A DNA stretch of 64,000 nucleotides, taken from the NCBI GenBank assembly GCA_963729815.1, contig CAVSPU010000002.1:744001-808000 (forward strand), written 5' to 3'. The stretch is from DAHUXN01 sp963729815. Lineage in GTDB: Bacteria; Acidobacteriota; Terriglobia; Acidiferrales; UBA7541. Both the position numbers and the translations under genes were made by a program. Positions 1-8,803 of this stretch are shown piece by piece (the first letter of the stretch is position 1; every line of letters begins with the position of its first letter). The notes beneath the pieces were generated by a model. It had not been told where the DNA came from. It searched no databases and saw nothing but the letters and a program-made list of their open reading frames with translations.

Positions 1-234
1 CGCTTGCGCGAAAGTTCGCGCTCTTCGGGCTTTGCACTCCGGGTTTGTTTGAGCGTGGTCATGGGCGCCGGCCAATGCCCGCGAGCGAGGCTGAATGCTC
101 GAAGGCCGCCTAAGGCTGGCAAAACTGTCTTTGTAAGTATGCCTAAGATTTTCCGGCCCGCCACAGCGAGCGATCCGCGCGTTTCCAGAACAAAAAGAGC
201 AGGCTCGTAGGACTTTAGTACTATGCGATGATTT

Positions 235-261
235 TTGCGCGAGGCCGCCGAATTCTATACA
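235..261 (+). promoter_or_regulatory. Possible hyuA promoter, nearly leaderless
   Basis: A TTGCGC (-35-like, 235-240) and TATACA (-10-like, 256-261) are separated by 15 bp and lie only 11 bp before the chosen hyuA ATG at 273. Transcription would start within a few bases of the start codon, which fits the lack of a ribosome binding site there. The call rests on sequence resemblance alone. Nothing else is recognised in bases 1-234. Confidence 0.3.
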
Positions 262-272
262 ATCGCGCGGCC

Positions 273-2291
273 ATGCGTGTGGCTATCGATACCGGCGGAA
301 CATTTACAGACTGCGTCTTCGTGCGCGGCGGCGAATTGCGAATACTGAAAGTGCTTTCGACGCCGGAGAATCCCGCGCGGGCCATCGCGGAAGCGCTGGA
401 GAAGATTGTGTCGAACGCGGAATTGACCGGCGACGGCGCGTTCGAGCTGACCTGCGGAACCACGGTGGGCACCAACGCGCTGCTCCAGGGCAAGGCCGGG
501 CGCGTGGCGCTGGTGACGACTGCGGGGTTCGAAGACATGCTCGAAATCGGCCGGCAGGCAAGGCCGCGCCTGTACGATTTTTTCGTCGAGCGGCCGAAGC
601 CACTCGCGCCGCGGGAGAGGCGTTTCGGGCTGAAAGAGCGTGTCAGCGCCGAAGGCCGCACGCTCCTGCGTCCGGCACACGCTGAATTGGAACGCGTGGT
701 TCGCGCCGTAAAAAACTGCGGCGCCGATGCGGCGGCCGTGTGCCTTCTATTCTCGTTCGCCAACCCCAGCCACGAAAAGCAAATCACGAAGCGATTGCGC
801 GCGGCCGGTTTTCAAGTGTCGGCGTCCCACGAGATTTTTCCGGAGTTTCGCGAATACGAACGCACGGCCACGACGGTCGAGAACGCATGCCTGCTGCCGG
901 TGATGAGCGAATACCTGGGCGACGTGGATCGCCTGGCGAATCGCATGAGCGAGAGTGCCGGAGGGGGCGGAACAGCGCGCGTGCGCGTGATGCAATCGAG
1001 CGGCGGAATTATTTCCGCGGCGACGGCCGCGCGCGAGCCGGTGCGCACAATTCTTTCGGGCCCAGCAGGCGGCGCATTGGGCGCGCAGTACGTCGCGGAG
1101 CTCGCGGGATTCCCGCGCATCATCACTTTTGACATGGGCGGGACGTCGACGGACGTTGCGCTCATCGACGGTCCGCTGCGCACGACGAACGAGTCGGAAG
1201 TCGCCGGGCTTCCGGTTGCTGTGCCGATGCTCGACATACACACGGTCGGCGCGGGCGGCGGGTCGCTGGCGCGATTCGACCGCGGCGGCGCGCTGCGCGT
1301 CGGACCAGAAAGCGCGGGCGCCGACCCGGGCCCCATCTGTTACGGGCGCGGCACGCGGCCAACGGTCACGGACGCGCATCTCGTTCTCGGCCGAATCGTG
1401 CCGGAAGGCTTTCTCGGCGGCGAATTCAGACTCGATTTGGAGCGTGCCCGCGAGTGGATGGGCCGCGCACGCGGCAAAATGAAAACGATGGAGCAGTTCG
1501 CGCAGGGCATTCTCGATGTGGTGGAAACGAGCATGGAGAAAGCCATTCGCGTGATTTCGATCGAGCGCGGTTATGATCCGCGCGACTACACGCTGGTCGC
1601 GTTTGGCGGTGCGGGCGGCTTGCACGCGTGCGGACTGGCGGCGGCGCTCGAGATACCGCGAGTCTTGATGCCGAAATTTCCGGGTGGCCTCTCGGCGCTC
1701 GGAATTCTTCGCGCGGATGTGACCAAGGATTTTTCCAAGACGATCTTGCTCCCGATCGAATCGCTTCAAGCGGCGCGCACAGCGCTGCAGAAAGAATTCG
1801 CCGGGATGGAGAGGCTGGCATTGAAGGAAATGCGCGGCGAAGGTTTTCAGGGGAGGAAAATCAAAATCGAGCGGTTGCTCGACATGCGCTACGTCGGGCA
1901 GGCATACGAATTGAGCGTCTCGGCAGATGGAGATTTTGCCGCTGCTTTTCATCGTGCGCACGAAAAGCGGTACGGGTATGCGGACTCGAAGCGGCCAGTT
2001 GAGATTGTCAACTTTCGCGCAAGAGCCATCGGATTGACGCCAAAAGCATCCCTGCCGAAGATTGCTGCCGGCGGTACAGATGCCGGCGGTGCGCTGATGG
2101 GGGAGCGCGATGTATTTTTCGGTGGCCGGCCGGCGAAAACGCGGATTTACGACAGGACGCGCCTTCGCGCCGGGAATCGCTTTCGCGGCCCGGCGGTCGT
2201 GGCCGAATACAGCGCGACGACGGTTGTTCTCCCCGGTTGGAGCGTTCGCGCGGACGCGCTCGGAAATCTCGTGATGGAGCGGGGGCGATGA
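273..2291 (+). CDS. hyuA: Hydantoinase/oxoprolinase family protein, HyuA subunit
   Basis: This 672-aa protein belongs to the N-methylhydantoinase A / 5-oxoprolinase family, whose members use ATP to open cyclic amides (hydantoins, 5-oxoproline) or to activate acetone. It begins with the nucleotide-binding motif DTGGTFTD and has a second glycine-rich acetate-kinase-like motif (FDMGGTSTDVALI) near residue 288, then VAFGGAGGLHACGLA near residue 440. An in-frame upstream ATG at 228 exists, but the family N-terminus (MRVAIDTGGTFTD) starts at 273. The stop overlaps the start of hyuB in an ATGA, so the two subunits are translationally coupled. The substrate cannot be told from sequence. Confidence 0.9.
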   Translation: MRVAIDTGGTFTDCVFVRGGELRILKVLSTPENPARAIAEALEKIVSNAELTGDGAFELTCGTTVGTNALLQGKAGRVALVTTAGFEDMLEIGRQARPRLYDFFVERPKPLAPRERRFGLKERVSAEGRTLLRPAHAELERVVRAVKNCGADAAAVCLLFSFANPSHEKQITKRLRAAGFQVSASHEIFPEFREYERTATTVENACLLPVMSEYLGDVDRLANRMSESAGGGGTARVRVMQSSGGIISAATAAREPVRTILSGPAGGALGAQYVAELAGFPRIITFDMGGTSTDVALIDGPLRTTNESEVAGLPVAVPMLDIHTVGAGGGSLARFDRGGALRVGPESAGADPGPICYGRGTRPTVTDAHLVLGRIVPEGFLGGEFRLDLERAREWMGRARGKMKTMEQFAQGILDVVETSMEKAIRVISIERGYDPRDYTLVAFGGAGGLHACGLAAALEIPRVLMPKFPGGLSALGILRADVTKDFSKTILLPIESLQAARTALQKEFAGMERLALKEMRGEGFQGRKIKIERLLDMRYVGQAYELSVSADGDFAAAFHRAHEKRYGYADSKRPVEIVNFRARAIGLTPKASLPKIAAGGTDAGGALMGERDVFFGGRPAKTRIYDRTRLRAGNRFRGPAVVAEYSATTVVLPGWSVRADALGNLVMERGR

Positions 2292-3889
2292 GCTTCGATC
2301 CCGTGCGGCTGGAAATCTTCAAGAATATTTTCCATTCCGTGGCCGAAGAAATGGGCGGCGTGCTGCGCCGGTCGGCATTTTCGCCGAATATCAAGGAGCG
2401 CCGGGACTATTCCTGCGCGGTGTTCGACAGCGCCGGCGAAGTTCTGGCCATGGGTGATCACATGCCGGTACATTTGGGATCGATGCCCGCGTCGGTCGAC
2501 GCCGCGATTCGCGCCATCGATCTGCGGCCGGGCGATGTGGCGCTGCTGAACGATCCCTACGCAGGCGGCACGCATTTGCCGGATTTGACGATGGTGATGC
2601 CCGTGTATTTGCCGCGCGAAAAGAAGTCGATGTTCTACGTCGCGAACCGCGCGCATCACGCCGATGTCGGCGGCGCGCAGGCAGGCTCGATGAGCCTGTC
2701 GCGTGAGATTTTTCAGGAAGGCATCCGCATCCCGCCAGTGAAAATCTTCGAAAATGGCCGAATCGTTCGCGACGTTTTGGAGTTGATTCTCGCGAATGTG
2801 CGCACCAAGCAGGAGCGCGAGGGAGATCTGACGGCGCAGGTCGCGGCCTGCCGCGTGGGCGAAAGGCGTCTGATTGAAATCGCCCGAAAGTATGGACGCC
2901 GCGAGACGAACAAATACGGCCGTCACCTCCTCGAGTATTCCGCGAAAATGATGCGCGCCACGCTGCGGCAGATTCCCGACGGCACGTATCGCGGCGAGGA
3001 TTTCCTCGACAACGACGGCGTGACAGACGAGCCGATTGCGATTCGCGTGACGATTCGCATTCGCGGGGACCGCGCCGATGTGGATTTCATGGGTTCATCG
3101 CCGGAATGCGCCGGAAGCGTCAACGCCGTGAAGGCGATTGCCGATTCGGCTGTCTTTTACGTTTTCCGATGCCTCGTCGATGATCAAGTGCCGGCGACAT
3201 CCGGCTTGCTGCGGCCGATCAAGGTTACGGCGCCTGAAGGGACCATCGTGAACGCGCGGCCGCCTTGCGCGGTCGCCGGTGGGAACGTCGAGACCTCGCA
3301 GAGAATTGTCGACACGCTGCTGCGGGCCATGGCGCGGGCCGTGCCGCAAAGAATCCCCGCAGCCAGCCAGGGCACGATGAACAATTTGACGTTTGGCGGG
3401 CGGGACACGCGGCCCGGACGCGGCGGCGCGCCCTTTGCCTATTACGAGACAATTGCGGGCGGCATGGGCGCGCGACCTGGACACGACGGCGAAAGCGGAA
3501 TTCACACGCACATGACGAATTCCCTGAACACGCCCATCGAAGTTTTTGAGCATGCCTATCCCGTGCGCGTCAGGCGCTACGGAATTCGGCGTGGCTCCGG
3601 CGGCGCGGGGAAATACCGCGGCGGCGATGGAATTGTGCGCGAAATCGAGCTGCTGGTGCCCATGCAGGTTGGAATGCTCTCAGACCGCCGGAAATTCGGC
3701 CCGTACGGACTTGCTGGCGGGTCGTGCGGGGCTACGGGCAAGAACGAAGTCGTGATTGGCGGTCGCCGCACGAAAGTCGCCGCAAAGGGCAGTTTCTATG
3801 CGCCCGCAGGGGCGGTCGTGCGAATTGAGTCACCCGGCGGTGGTGGGTGGGGAACGCCGGAAAAGCGCGGACGTAAGCGGCGCAAGTGA
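2288..3889 (+). CDS. hyuB: Hydantoinase B/oxoprolinase family protein, HyuB subunit
   Basis: This 533-aa protein is the partner subunit of the hydantoinase/oxoprolinase pair. It starts with SFDPVRLEIFKNIFHSVAEE and contains the family-typical stretches GDHMPVHLGSMP and NDPYAGGTHLPD, with a glycine-rich C-terminus (ESPGGGGWGTP). Length and order are normal for HyuB. It overlaps hyuA by 4 nt. HyuA and HyuB normally form one heteromeric cytoplasmic enzyme; whether this one acts on hydantoins, 5-oxoproline or another cyclic amide is open. Confidence 0.9.
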   Translation: MSFDPVRLEIFKNIFHSVAEEMGGVLRRSAFSPNIKERRDYSCAVFDSAGEVLAMGDHMPVHLGSMPASVDAAIRAIDLRPGDVALLNDPYAGGTHLPDLTMVMPVYLPREKKSMFYVANRAHHADVGGAQAGSMSLSREIFQEGIRIPPVKIFENGRIVRDVLELILANVRTKQEREGDLTAQVAACRVGERRLIEIARKYGRRETNKYGRHLLEYSAKMMRATLRQIPDGTYRGEDFLDNDGVTDEPIAIRVTIRIRGDRADVDFMGSSPECAGSVNAVKAIADSAVFYVFRCLVDDQVPATSGLLRPIKVTAPEGTIVNARPPCAVAGGNVETSQRIVDTLLRAMARAVPQRIPAASQGTMNNLTFGGRDTRPGRGGAPFAYYETIAGGMGARPGHDGESGIHTHMTNSLNTPIEVFEHAYPVRVRRYGIRRGSGGAGKYRGGDGIVREIELLVPMQVGMLSDRRKFGPYGLAGGSCGATGKNEVVIGGRRTKVAAKGSFYAPAGAVVRIESPGGGGWGTPEKRGRKRRK

Positions 3890-3972
3890 TTTAAATCCGG
3901 ATATTGGCGTTTGTGGGCAGCTGCGGCGGCCTGGACAGAGCGGAAATCACTGATAATAGAACACTAAGAGAA

Positions 3973-4009
3973 GAGCGCATGGGCGTGAAAGGAACGGCCA
4001 CATGCGCTC
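3973..4009. terminator. Hairpin between convergent hyuB and carD
   Basis: A perfect 9-bp inverted repeat, GAGCGCATG (3973-3981) and CATGCGCTC (4001-4009), encloses a 19-nt loop in the gap between the convergent hyuB and carD genes. There is no T-run on either side, so it is not a classical intrinsic terminator. It could still end transcription from both sides or block read-through. Confidence 0.35.
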
Positions 4010-4042
4010 CGAAGTGATTGTTAAAATCCTGAGAGACGCCTG

Positions 4043-4567
4043 CTAGTTCTCGGCTTTTTCCAGCGCCTCGGGCATTTGCAAACGAGCCTTCGCCAGGGCG
4101 CGAACCAGGTTCGTCTCCATCGTTTGCTCGGTTGTATTGCGCACCGTTGCCAGTTCGGTTACCAGCAAATGCTTGGCGCGTTCGAGCATTTTCTTTTCGC
4201 GAAACGAGAGGGGCTTGGTGCGGCTCAGGGAAACCAAGCCTTTGAGTACTGCCGCCACCTCCATCAACGACCCGGTACGCATGCGCTCAGAGTTTTCCTT
4301 GAAGCGATGCTTCCAGTCGTGGTGGGATGCGGAGCGGCCTCGTTCGAGGTAGTTGATTACGTCACCGGCTTCGGTGGACCGGATGACCGGGCGCAAGCCG
4401 ACGTTTTCGATGTTGGCCTGCGGGACCATGACTTTCAATCCACTGGATACGATCTTCAGCATGTAGTAGCGTTCAGAGCGGCCATTCAGATACCCGTAAC
4501 TGATTTGTTCTATAACCCCCACACCGTGGTTCGGATAGACAACCTTTTCGCCCAATTTGAAGTCCAT
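4043..4567 (-). CDS. carD: CarD/CdnL-family RNA polymerase-binding regulator
   Basis: This 174-aa protein has an N-terminal CarD/TRCF RNA-polymerase-interacting domain (MDFKLGEKVVYPNHGVGVIE) and a helical C-terminal half (LVSLSRTKPLSFREKKML) typical of CdnL-type CarD proteins, which stabilise RNA polymerase open complexes at promoters. The start at 4567 matches the family N-terminus and is preceded by GGGGAGGG. An upstream in-frame start at 4642 would add 25 non-conserved residues. A good promoter sits upstream, and the gene is divergent from tsaB. Confidence 0.93.
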   Translation of the reverse strand: MDFKLGEKVVYPNHGVGVIEQISYGYLNGRSERYYMLKIVSSGLKVMVPQANIENVGLRPVIRSTEAGDVINYLERGRSASHHDWKHRFKENSERMRTGSLMEVAAVLKGLVSLSRTKPLSFREKKMLERAKHLLVTELATVRNTTEQTMETNLVRALAKARLQMPEALEKAEN

Positions 4568-4601
4568 ACCGGATGTACCCTCCCCAGAACCTACAGTAAA
4601 A

Positions 4602-4630
4602 ATAGTAGGCTTGCGTAGGGGGAAGGTCAA
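4602..4630 (-). promoter_or_regulatory. Sigma70-type promoter of carD
   Basis: On the minus strand, TTGACC (4630-4625) and TACTAT (4607-4602) are separated by exactly 17 bp. Transcription would start near 4595, giving a leader of about 28 nt that contains the GGGGAGGG ribosome binding site. This is one of the clearest housekeeping promoters in the window. Confidence 0.6.
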
Positions 4631-4723
4631 GGCTTTCCGCACAAAAACCTCCGATTTTTCTTGGTATTTTGGGCCTCTTTTTGCTAGCGCGAACTTGCAA
4701 TATAGGGAGTATAATCAGCGTTT

Positions 4724-5449
4724 ATGCTTTTGCTGGCGGTTGACACAGCCACCCCAGCCGGCAGCGTGGCTGTCCTTCGAGACGGCCGCTTGGTTGGCGT
4801 GGTTTCCACCAGTGTAGACGAGACGTACTCCACGCGCCTCTTCCGCCAACTGGATTTTCTCCTCGCAGAACTTCAGCTAAAGATGGACCACTTTGACGTT
4901 TTCGCCGTTGCCGCTGGCCCAGGATCGTTTACCGGCATCCGGGTGGGACTCGCAGCGGTAAAGGCTTGGGCGGAGGTCTACGGCAAACCTGTTGTTTCGC
5001 TCAGCGGGCTCGAAGCTGTGGCCGCGCAAGCCGCCTGGCCCAATGATGCCGATTATGTGGCAGCGCCAGTCTTAAGAGCGGGCCGCGGGCAAATCTACGG
5101 CGCGCTCTACCGCCGCCGGGGTGCGGACATCACTGCGCAAGACCAAGGCCAAGCGTGCACGGCGGAGGAGTTCCTCGCCTATGTTGCCGAGCATGCGAAA
5201 GACAGCCCGGTTCAGTTCCTCTCACCGCAACCGGAAATCATTCAAAGCGCGCTCCAGAATTCGAAACTTTTCCCGGCCGCAACAGCTCGGAACGTGCAGA
5301 ATGTGCAGAAGGTCTCGCCGGTTCTCGCGCCGATCCTCGCGGAATTGGGGTTTGCGCGCGCCACGCGTGGCGAATTCACCGATGCGTTGCGCTTGGATGC
5401 GAACTACATTCAGCGTTCAGACGCGGAGGTCTCGTGGAAAGGCCCATAG
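4724..5449 (+). CDS. tsaB: tRNA threonylcarbamoyladenosine biosynthesis protein TsaB
   Basis: TsaB (241 aa) is the ASKHA-fold partner of TsaD and TsaE that makes t6A37 on ANN-decoding tRNAs. The N-terminus MLLLAVDTATPAGSVAVL and the motif GPGSFTGIRVGL near residue 65 are diagnostic. The length is normal. A TATAAT at about 4711-4716 lies just upstream, consistent with a promoter, though no well-spaced -35 is visible. rimI follows 32 bp downstream, a very common bacterial pairing. Confidence 0.93.
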   Translation: MLLLAVDTATPAGSVAVLRDGRLVGVVSTSVDETYSTRLFRQLDFLLAELQLKMDHFDVFAVAAGPGSFTGIRVGLAAVKAWAEVYGKPVVSLSGLEAVAAQAAWPNDADYVAAPVLRAGRGQIYGALYRRRGADITAQDQGQACTAEEFLAYVAEHAKDSPVQFLSPQPEIIQSALQNSKLFPAATARNVQNVQKVSPVLAPILAELGFARATRGEFTDALRLDANYIQRSDAEVSWKGP

Positions 5450-5481
5450 GTGCGCCGGTGAGCATACCCGCGAGCGAGCCG

Positions 5482-5928
5482 ATGATGACGATTCGCGATC
5501 TACAACCGGCGGATGCCGATGCCGTGGTGGAGATTCAGGCCGGCAGCCCGGAAACCTCGCAGTGGCCGAAAAAGGATTACGAATCGGTGGGGCGCGATGG
5601 CAGCCGTGGATGGGTGGTTGATGAGGCTGGCTCTGTGACCGGATTTCTAATCGCGCGCCTGATCGCCGACGAGGTTGAAATCTTGAACTTCGCTGTCGAT
5701 CCGCGAATGCGCCGCCGAGGCGTGGGCAAGAGGCTATTGAGCGAAGCGATGGCCTGGGCTGGCCGGAACGGCGCGGCTCGGGCGTACCTCGAAGTGCGCG
5801 AGGGTAACCAGTCCGGCGTGGAATTTTACCGGGCGCAGGGCTTTCGCGCCGTGGGCATGCGGCCGAATTATTATTTCAATCCGCCGGACGATGCGATTCT
5901 GCTCGCCGCGCCGGTCAGCCGTCAGTGA
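5482..5928 (+). CDS. rimI: Ribosomal protein S18 alanine N-acetyltransferase RimI
   Basis: This GNAT acetyltransferase (148 aa) carries the acetyl-CoA-binding loop as RRRGVGKRLL in motif A (residues about 75-85), followed by YLEVREGNQSGVEFYRAQGF, which is typical of RimI. RimI acetylates the N-terminal alanine of ribosomal protein S18, and the tsaB neighbour supports this identity. The start is uncertain: ATGATG at 5482 gives the conserved N-terminus (MTIRDLQPAD), but in-frame GTG codons at 5434 and 5458 are possible, and GGAGGT at 5425-5430 lies just before the former. Confidence 0.85.
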   Translation: MMTIRDLQPADADAVVEIQAGSPETSQWPKKDYESVGRDGSRGWVVDEAGSVTGFLIARLIADEVEILNFAVDPRMRRRGVGKRLLSEAMAWAGRNGAARAYLEVREGNQSGVEFYRAQGFRAVGMRPNYYFNPPDDAILLAAPVSRQ

Positions 5929-6014
5929 CTTTCTCGCAGCAAGTGCTTGGCGTCGATTCTGAAAAGTGATAGCTTCTGCGCATGTGAACCTTGAATCCAA
6001 TCAGGAGGGAACCG

Positions 6015-6251
6015 ATGGCCGTTACGGCTCAGGATGTTCCGGGGGACCTGATGTCGACCGACGAAGAGTTTCGCAAGCTGGCGCAGGCTCATTCTCAGTA
6101 TGAACAACAACTCCACCAACTCACCCGGCAAACCTACCTTAGTTCCGAAGACATCCTTCTCGAAGCACAACTCAAGAAACACAAATTACGTCTCAAAGAC
6201 CAAATGCAACAACTGATCGCCCGCCGCCGCAGGGAAACGTCCACGCGGTAG
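6015..6251 (+). CDS. YdcH/DUF465-family small coiled-coil protein
   Basis: This 78-aa, highly charged, helical protein contains EEFRKLAQAHSQYEQQLHQL and ends with LKDQMQQLIARRRR. The pattern EEFRxLxxxHxxYexxLxxL is that of the DUF465 (YdcH) family, widespread small proteins without an established biochemical role. The start at 6015 is supported by AGGAGGGAACC just upstream; an in-frame ATG at 5991 has no such site. It lies between rimI and psd and is probably its own unit. Confidence 0.8.
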   Translation: MAVTAQDVPGDLMSTDEEFRKLAQAHSQYEQQLHQLTRQTYLSSEDILLEAQLKKHKLRLKDQMQQLIARRRRETSTR

Positions 6252-6321
6252 AGATTCAGCGCGCGGGGGCTGTTCTGGCGTACAATGCCAGTGCGTCCGG
6301 GTGAGGTACGGACGATTGACC

Positions 6322-6939
6322 ATGGTCAGGGACGGATACAAGTTTGCGCTACCGCCACTGATTGTGGGCACCGTGCTGATGGCCCTCCGCTGGTGGTGGG
6401 CTGGCATACTGGTCGCTTTGGGGCTCTTTGTCCTCTACTTTTTTCGCGACCCCGAGAGACAAATCCCGTCTGATCCCGATGCCGTGGTATCGCCGGGCGA
6501 TGGACGAGTCGTTGAAATTGTCGACGAGCCTCAAGGCACGAAGCCCGGGAAACGCATCAGCATTTTTCTCTCGGTTTTCGACGTGCATGTAAACCGGGCG
6601 CCGGTAGCCGGGAGAATTCGCAGCATGGAATATACTCCAGGCCGTTTCATGGCTGCCTGGAAAGGCAAGGCGTCCGCCGAGAACGAGCAAAACCGGATTG
6701 TCATCGAGACACCCGGCGGAGAAATGCAGTTCAAGCAAATCGCGGGATGGGTGGCGCGGCGAATTTTGGTCTGGAAAAGTGTCGGAGATGAAGTAAAGAT
6801 TGGCGAGCGAGTGGGCATGATCCGTTTCGGTTCGAGAGTGGATGTTTGGCTTCCGGCGGAGGCCGAAATTCTGGTCCGGTGCGGCCAGCATGTGGCAGGG
6901 GGAGCGACCCAACTGGCCCGATGGCGTTCCACGAAATGA
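6322..6939 (+). CDS. psd: Phosphatidylserine decarboxylase family proenzyme
   Basis: This 205-aa protein is the short (Psd-B/archaeal-like) type of phosphatidylserine decarboxylase, which makes phosphatidylethanolamine. Two N-terminal membrane segments (residues about 10-45) precede FFRDPERQIPSDPDAVVSPG and VFDVHVNRAP. The motif RFGSRVDVWLP near residue 175 holds the Gly-Ser bond whose self-cleavage forms the pyruvoyl cofactor. A GTG at 6301 is an alternative start. It overlaps pssA by 4 nt, and the two genes catalyse consecutive steps. Confidence 0.9.
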   Translation: MVRDGYKFALPPLIVGTVLMALRWWWAGILVALGLFVLYFFRDPERQIPSDPDAVVSPGDGRVVEIVDEPQGTKPGKRISIFLSVFDVHVNRAPVAGRIRSMEYTPGRFMAAWKGKASAENEQNRIVIETPGGEMQFKQIAGWVARRILVWKSVGDEVKIGERVGMIRFGSRVDVWLPAEAEILVRCGQHVAGGATQLARWRSTK

Positions 6940-7748
6940 ATTCGATGGACTTTGAAGTGACGGAATCGCGGGCTGCGCGCAATCATAAACTGCGCCGCGG
7001 CGTGTACGTTCTGCCGAGCTTCTTCACGGTGCTGAACCTGCTGTGCGGCTTTTACGCCATTTTGGAGACATTCGGCGGGCGCGCGGGCGATATGGACAAT
7101 GCCGCGCGGGCTATCGGCGCCGCGATTGTCTTCGACGCGTTCGATGGCTGGGTGGCGCGAGCGACGGGCACGAGTTCCGAGTTCGGAAAGCAGTTTGATT
7201 CGCTGGCCGATGTGGTCAGCTTCGGAGTAGCGCCGGGTTTTTTGGCGTTTGGCTGGGGTGTGAAGGGCGTGGTGGTCAGCCAATCCATCGCCGCCCCGCA
7301 CGTCGTGCAACTGGGATGGCTGGCATGTTTCACGTTCGTGGTTTTCTGCGCCTGGCGATTGGCCCGGTTCAACATCGGGATGGCAGGCGGCTCGAAATAC
7401 TTTGTGGGCTTGCCTACGCCTGCCGCCGCGGGCGCGATCGCTGCGGTGGTGCACGCGATGTGGAACCCCATTGAGGATTGGCGCAAGTCGCTTGTTTGGG
7501 TGCTTCTAGTGCTGATCCTGGGATTCTTGATGGCCAGCAAGGTGCGTTACTACAATTTCAAAGGCGTCAACTGGGGCCGCCGCAGGACGTCGCTGGCGGT
7601 CGTGGGCATGGCGTTGGTCATGGCGGCGATTGTTCGCTATTCTGAAGTGACTCTGCTGATCGTCGCCAGTGTGTATGTCCTTCATGGAATCGTGATTGAG
7701 GTTTTGCGCAAGCTGCGCCATCGTTCCTCGTCCGCCCAACCTGCCTGA
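6936..7748 (+). CDS. pssA: CDP-diacylglycerol--serine O-phosphatidyltransferase
   Basis: PssA (270 aa) is an integral membrane enzyme making phosphatidylserine from CDP-diacylglycerol and serine. The CDP-alcohol phosphotransferase signature DGx2ARx8Gx3Dx3D is present as DGWVARATGTSSEFGKQFD followed by SLAD, near residue 70. Several hydrophobic helices follow. The start at 6936 forms an ATGA overlap with psd; ATG at 6921 is an in-frame alternative. With psd it forms a complete phosphatidylethanolamine module. Confidence 0.92.
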   Translation: MNSMDFEVTESRAARNHKLRRGVYVLPSFFTVLNLLCGFYAILETFGGRAGDMDNAARAIGAAIVFDAFDGWVARATGTSSEFGKQFDSLADVVSFGVAPGFLAFGWGVKGVVVSQSIAAPHVVQLGWLACFTFVVFCAWRLARFNIGMAGGSKYFVGLPTPAAAGAIAAVVHAMWNPIEDWRKSLVWVLLVLILGFLMASKVRYYNFKGVNWGRRRTSLAVVGMALVMAAIVRYSEVTLLIVASVYVLHGIVIEVLRKLRHRSSSAQPA

Positions 7749-7749
7749 C

Positions 7750-8781
7750 ATGTCCAGCGAAAACCGCCCTCTTCGAATTGCCATTGTCGGCGCATCCTCG
7801 CTGCGCGGGAAAGAATTGAAACTGGTCATCGAAGACCGCAATTTCGCCTCGGCGGAGATTACGCTGCTCGACACAGCCGTGCCTCCCGGGACGCTCACAG
7901 AGGCCGCGGGTGAAGTTACGTTCATCAAACCAATGGAACGCGAAAGTTTCACTGGCGCCAATCTGGTTTTTTTCGCCGGGACTGCGGAGGAAGCTCGGGC
8001 AAATTGGAAGCTGGCGCACGATGCGGGCGCTTCGATTATCGATTTGACGGGCGCGCTCGAAGACGCTGCTGGCGCTGCCGCATGGATCCCCGAAATGGAG
8101 ACATTGCTGCCGCCGCCGGAACCGAAAAGCGGAAAGCGCGCGGGAAAGGGAATCTACTCTTCACCGCCGCCGGCCGTACTGATCGCCTGCGCTCTGGCGG
8201 CAGCTCTGCAGGGTTGCTCGCCTCTGCGGCTGGCAATCGTCTTTTTTCCTCCTGTATCGGAGCGCGAACAACGCGGCGTCGATGAACTCGAGAAACAGAC
8301 CGCTGATTTGTTGTTGCTGCATCCCTTTTCGCAGCCTGTGTTCGACGCGCAGGTCGCCTTCAACTTGCTCGCCGGATACGGTGAGGCCAGCCGCCCCACT
8401 TTGGCGGAGATGCGCGCGGAGGTTGCCAAACGAATCGCGGAGTACCTGGGCGGGCGCGCCCTGGTTCCGGCCGTGCAATTTATCCAGGCGCCGGTCTTTT
8501 ATGGTTATGCGTTTTCGGCGTACGCGGAGTTCGCTGGTCCGATAGAGACGGCGAAAATCGAGCGGGCATTGGCCGCCACGGGGATTCATCTTGCTGCCAA
8601 AGGCGAGCTCGGCCCCACAAACGTCAGCGTGGCTGGCGAAGAGAAGATTCAACTGGCGCGCGTCGAGAGAGACGCAAACGTGCCCGGCGGCGTCTGGCTT
8701 TGGGGAGTGGCTGATAACTTGCGCTTTGCGGTCGCGAATGCCGTGCGAATTGCCGAGGAACTTCTTGCGCCGAAGGTTTGA
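7750..8781 (+). CDS. Aspartate-semialdehyde dehydrogenase-like protein without the catalytic cysteine
   Basis: This 343-aa protein has the Asd/ArgC fold: an N-terminal NAD(P)-binding start (RIAIVGASSLRGKELKLVIE) and a C-terminal dimerisation half (FYGYAFSAYAEFAGP). Where active enzymes have the SNPNC(S/T)T cysteine motif it reads SSPPPAVLIACALAAAL, so the nucleophile position appears to be proline. It therefore resembles the USG-1-type paralogues of Asd rather than a working lysine/threonine/methionine pathway enzyme. It lies one base after pssA and just before lptE and holA. Its function is unknown. Confidence 0.8.
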   Translation: MSSENRPLRIAIVGASSLRGKELKLVIEDRNFASAEITLLDTAVPPGTLTEAAGEVTFIKPMERESFTGANLVFFAGTAEEARANWKLAHDAGASIIDLTGALEDAAGAAAWIPEMETLLPPPEPKSGKRAGKGIYSSPPPAVLIACALAAALQGCSPLRLAIVFFPPVSEREQRGVDELEKQTADLLLLHPFSQPVFDAQVAFNLLAGYGEASRPTLAEMRAEVAKRIAEYLGGRALVPAVQFIQAPVFYGYAFSAYAEFAGPIETAKIERALAATGIHLAAKGELGPTNVSVAGEEKIQLARVERDANVPGGVWLWGVADNLRFAVANAVRIAEELLAPKV

Positions 8782-8803
8782 ATTCGGAGACCTGCGCGCC
8801 CGA

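Noticed and set aside
4..210. 68-aa open frame at the left edge
   Set aside because: No start signal, no recognisable motif and an arginine/alanine-rich composition typical of non-coding high-GC DNA.
747..1961. Long 404-aa open frame on the minus strand within hyuA
   Set aside because: It is a shadow of the high-GC hyuA codon pattern: rich in Arg, His and Ala, no family pattern, no ribosome binding site, and the plus strand encodes a complete HyuA.
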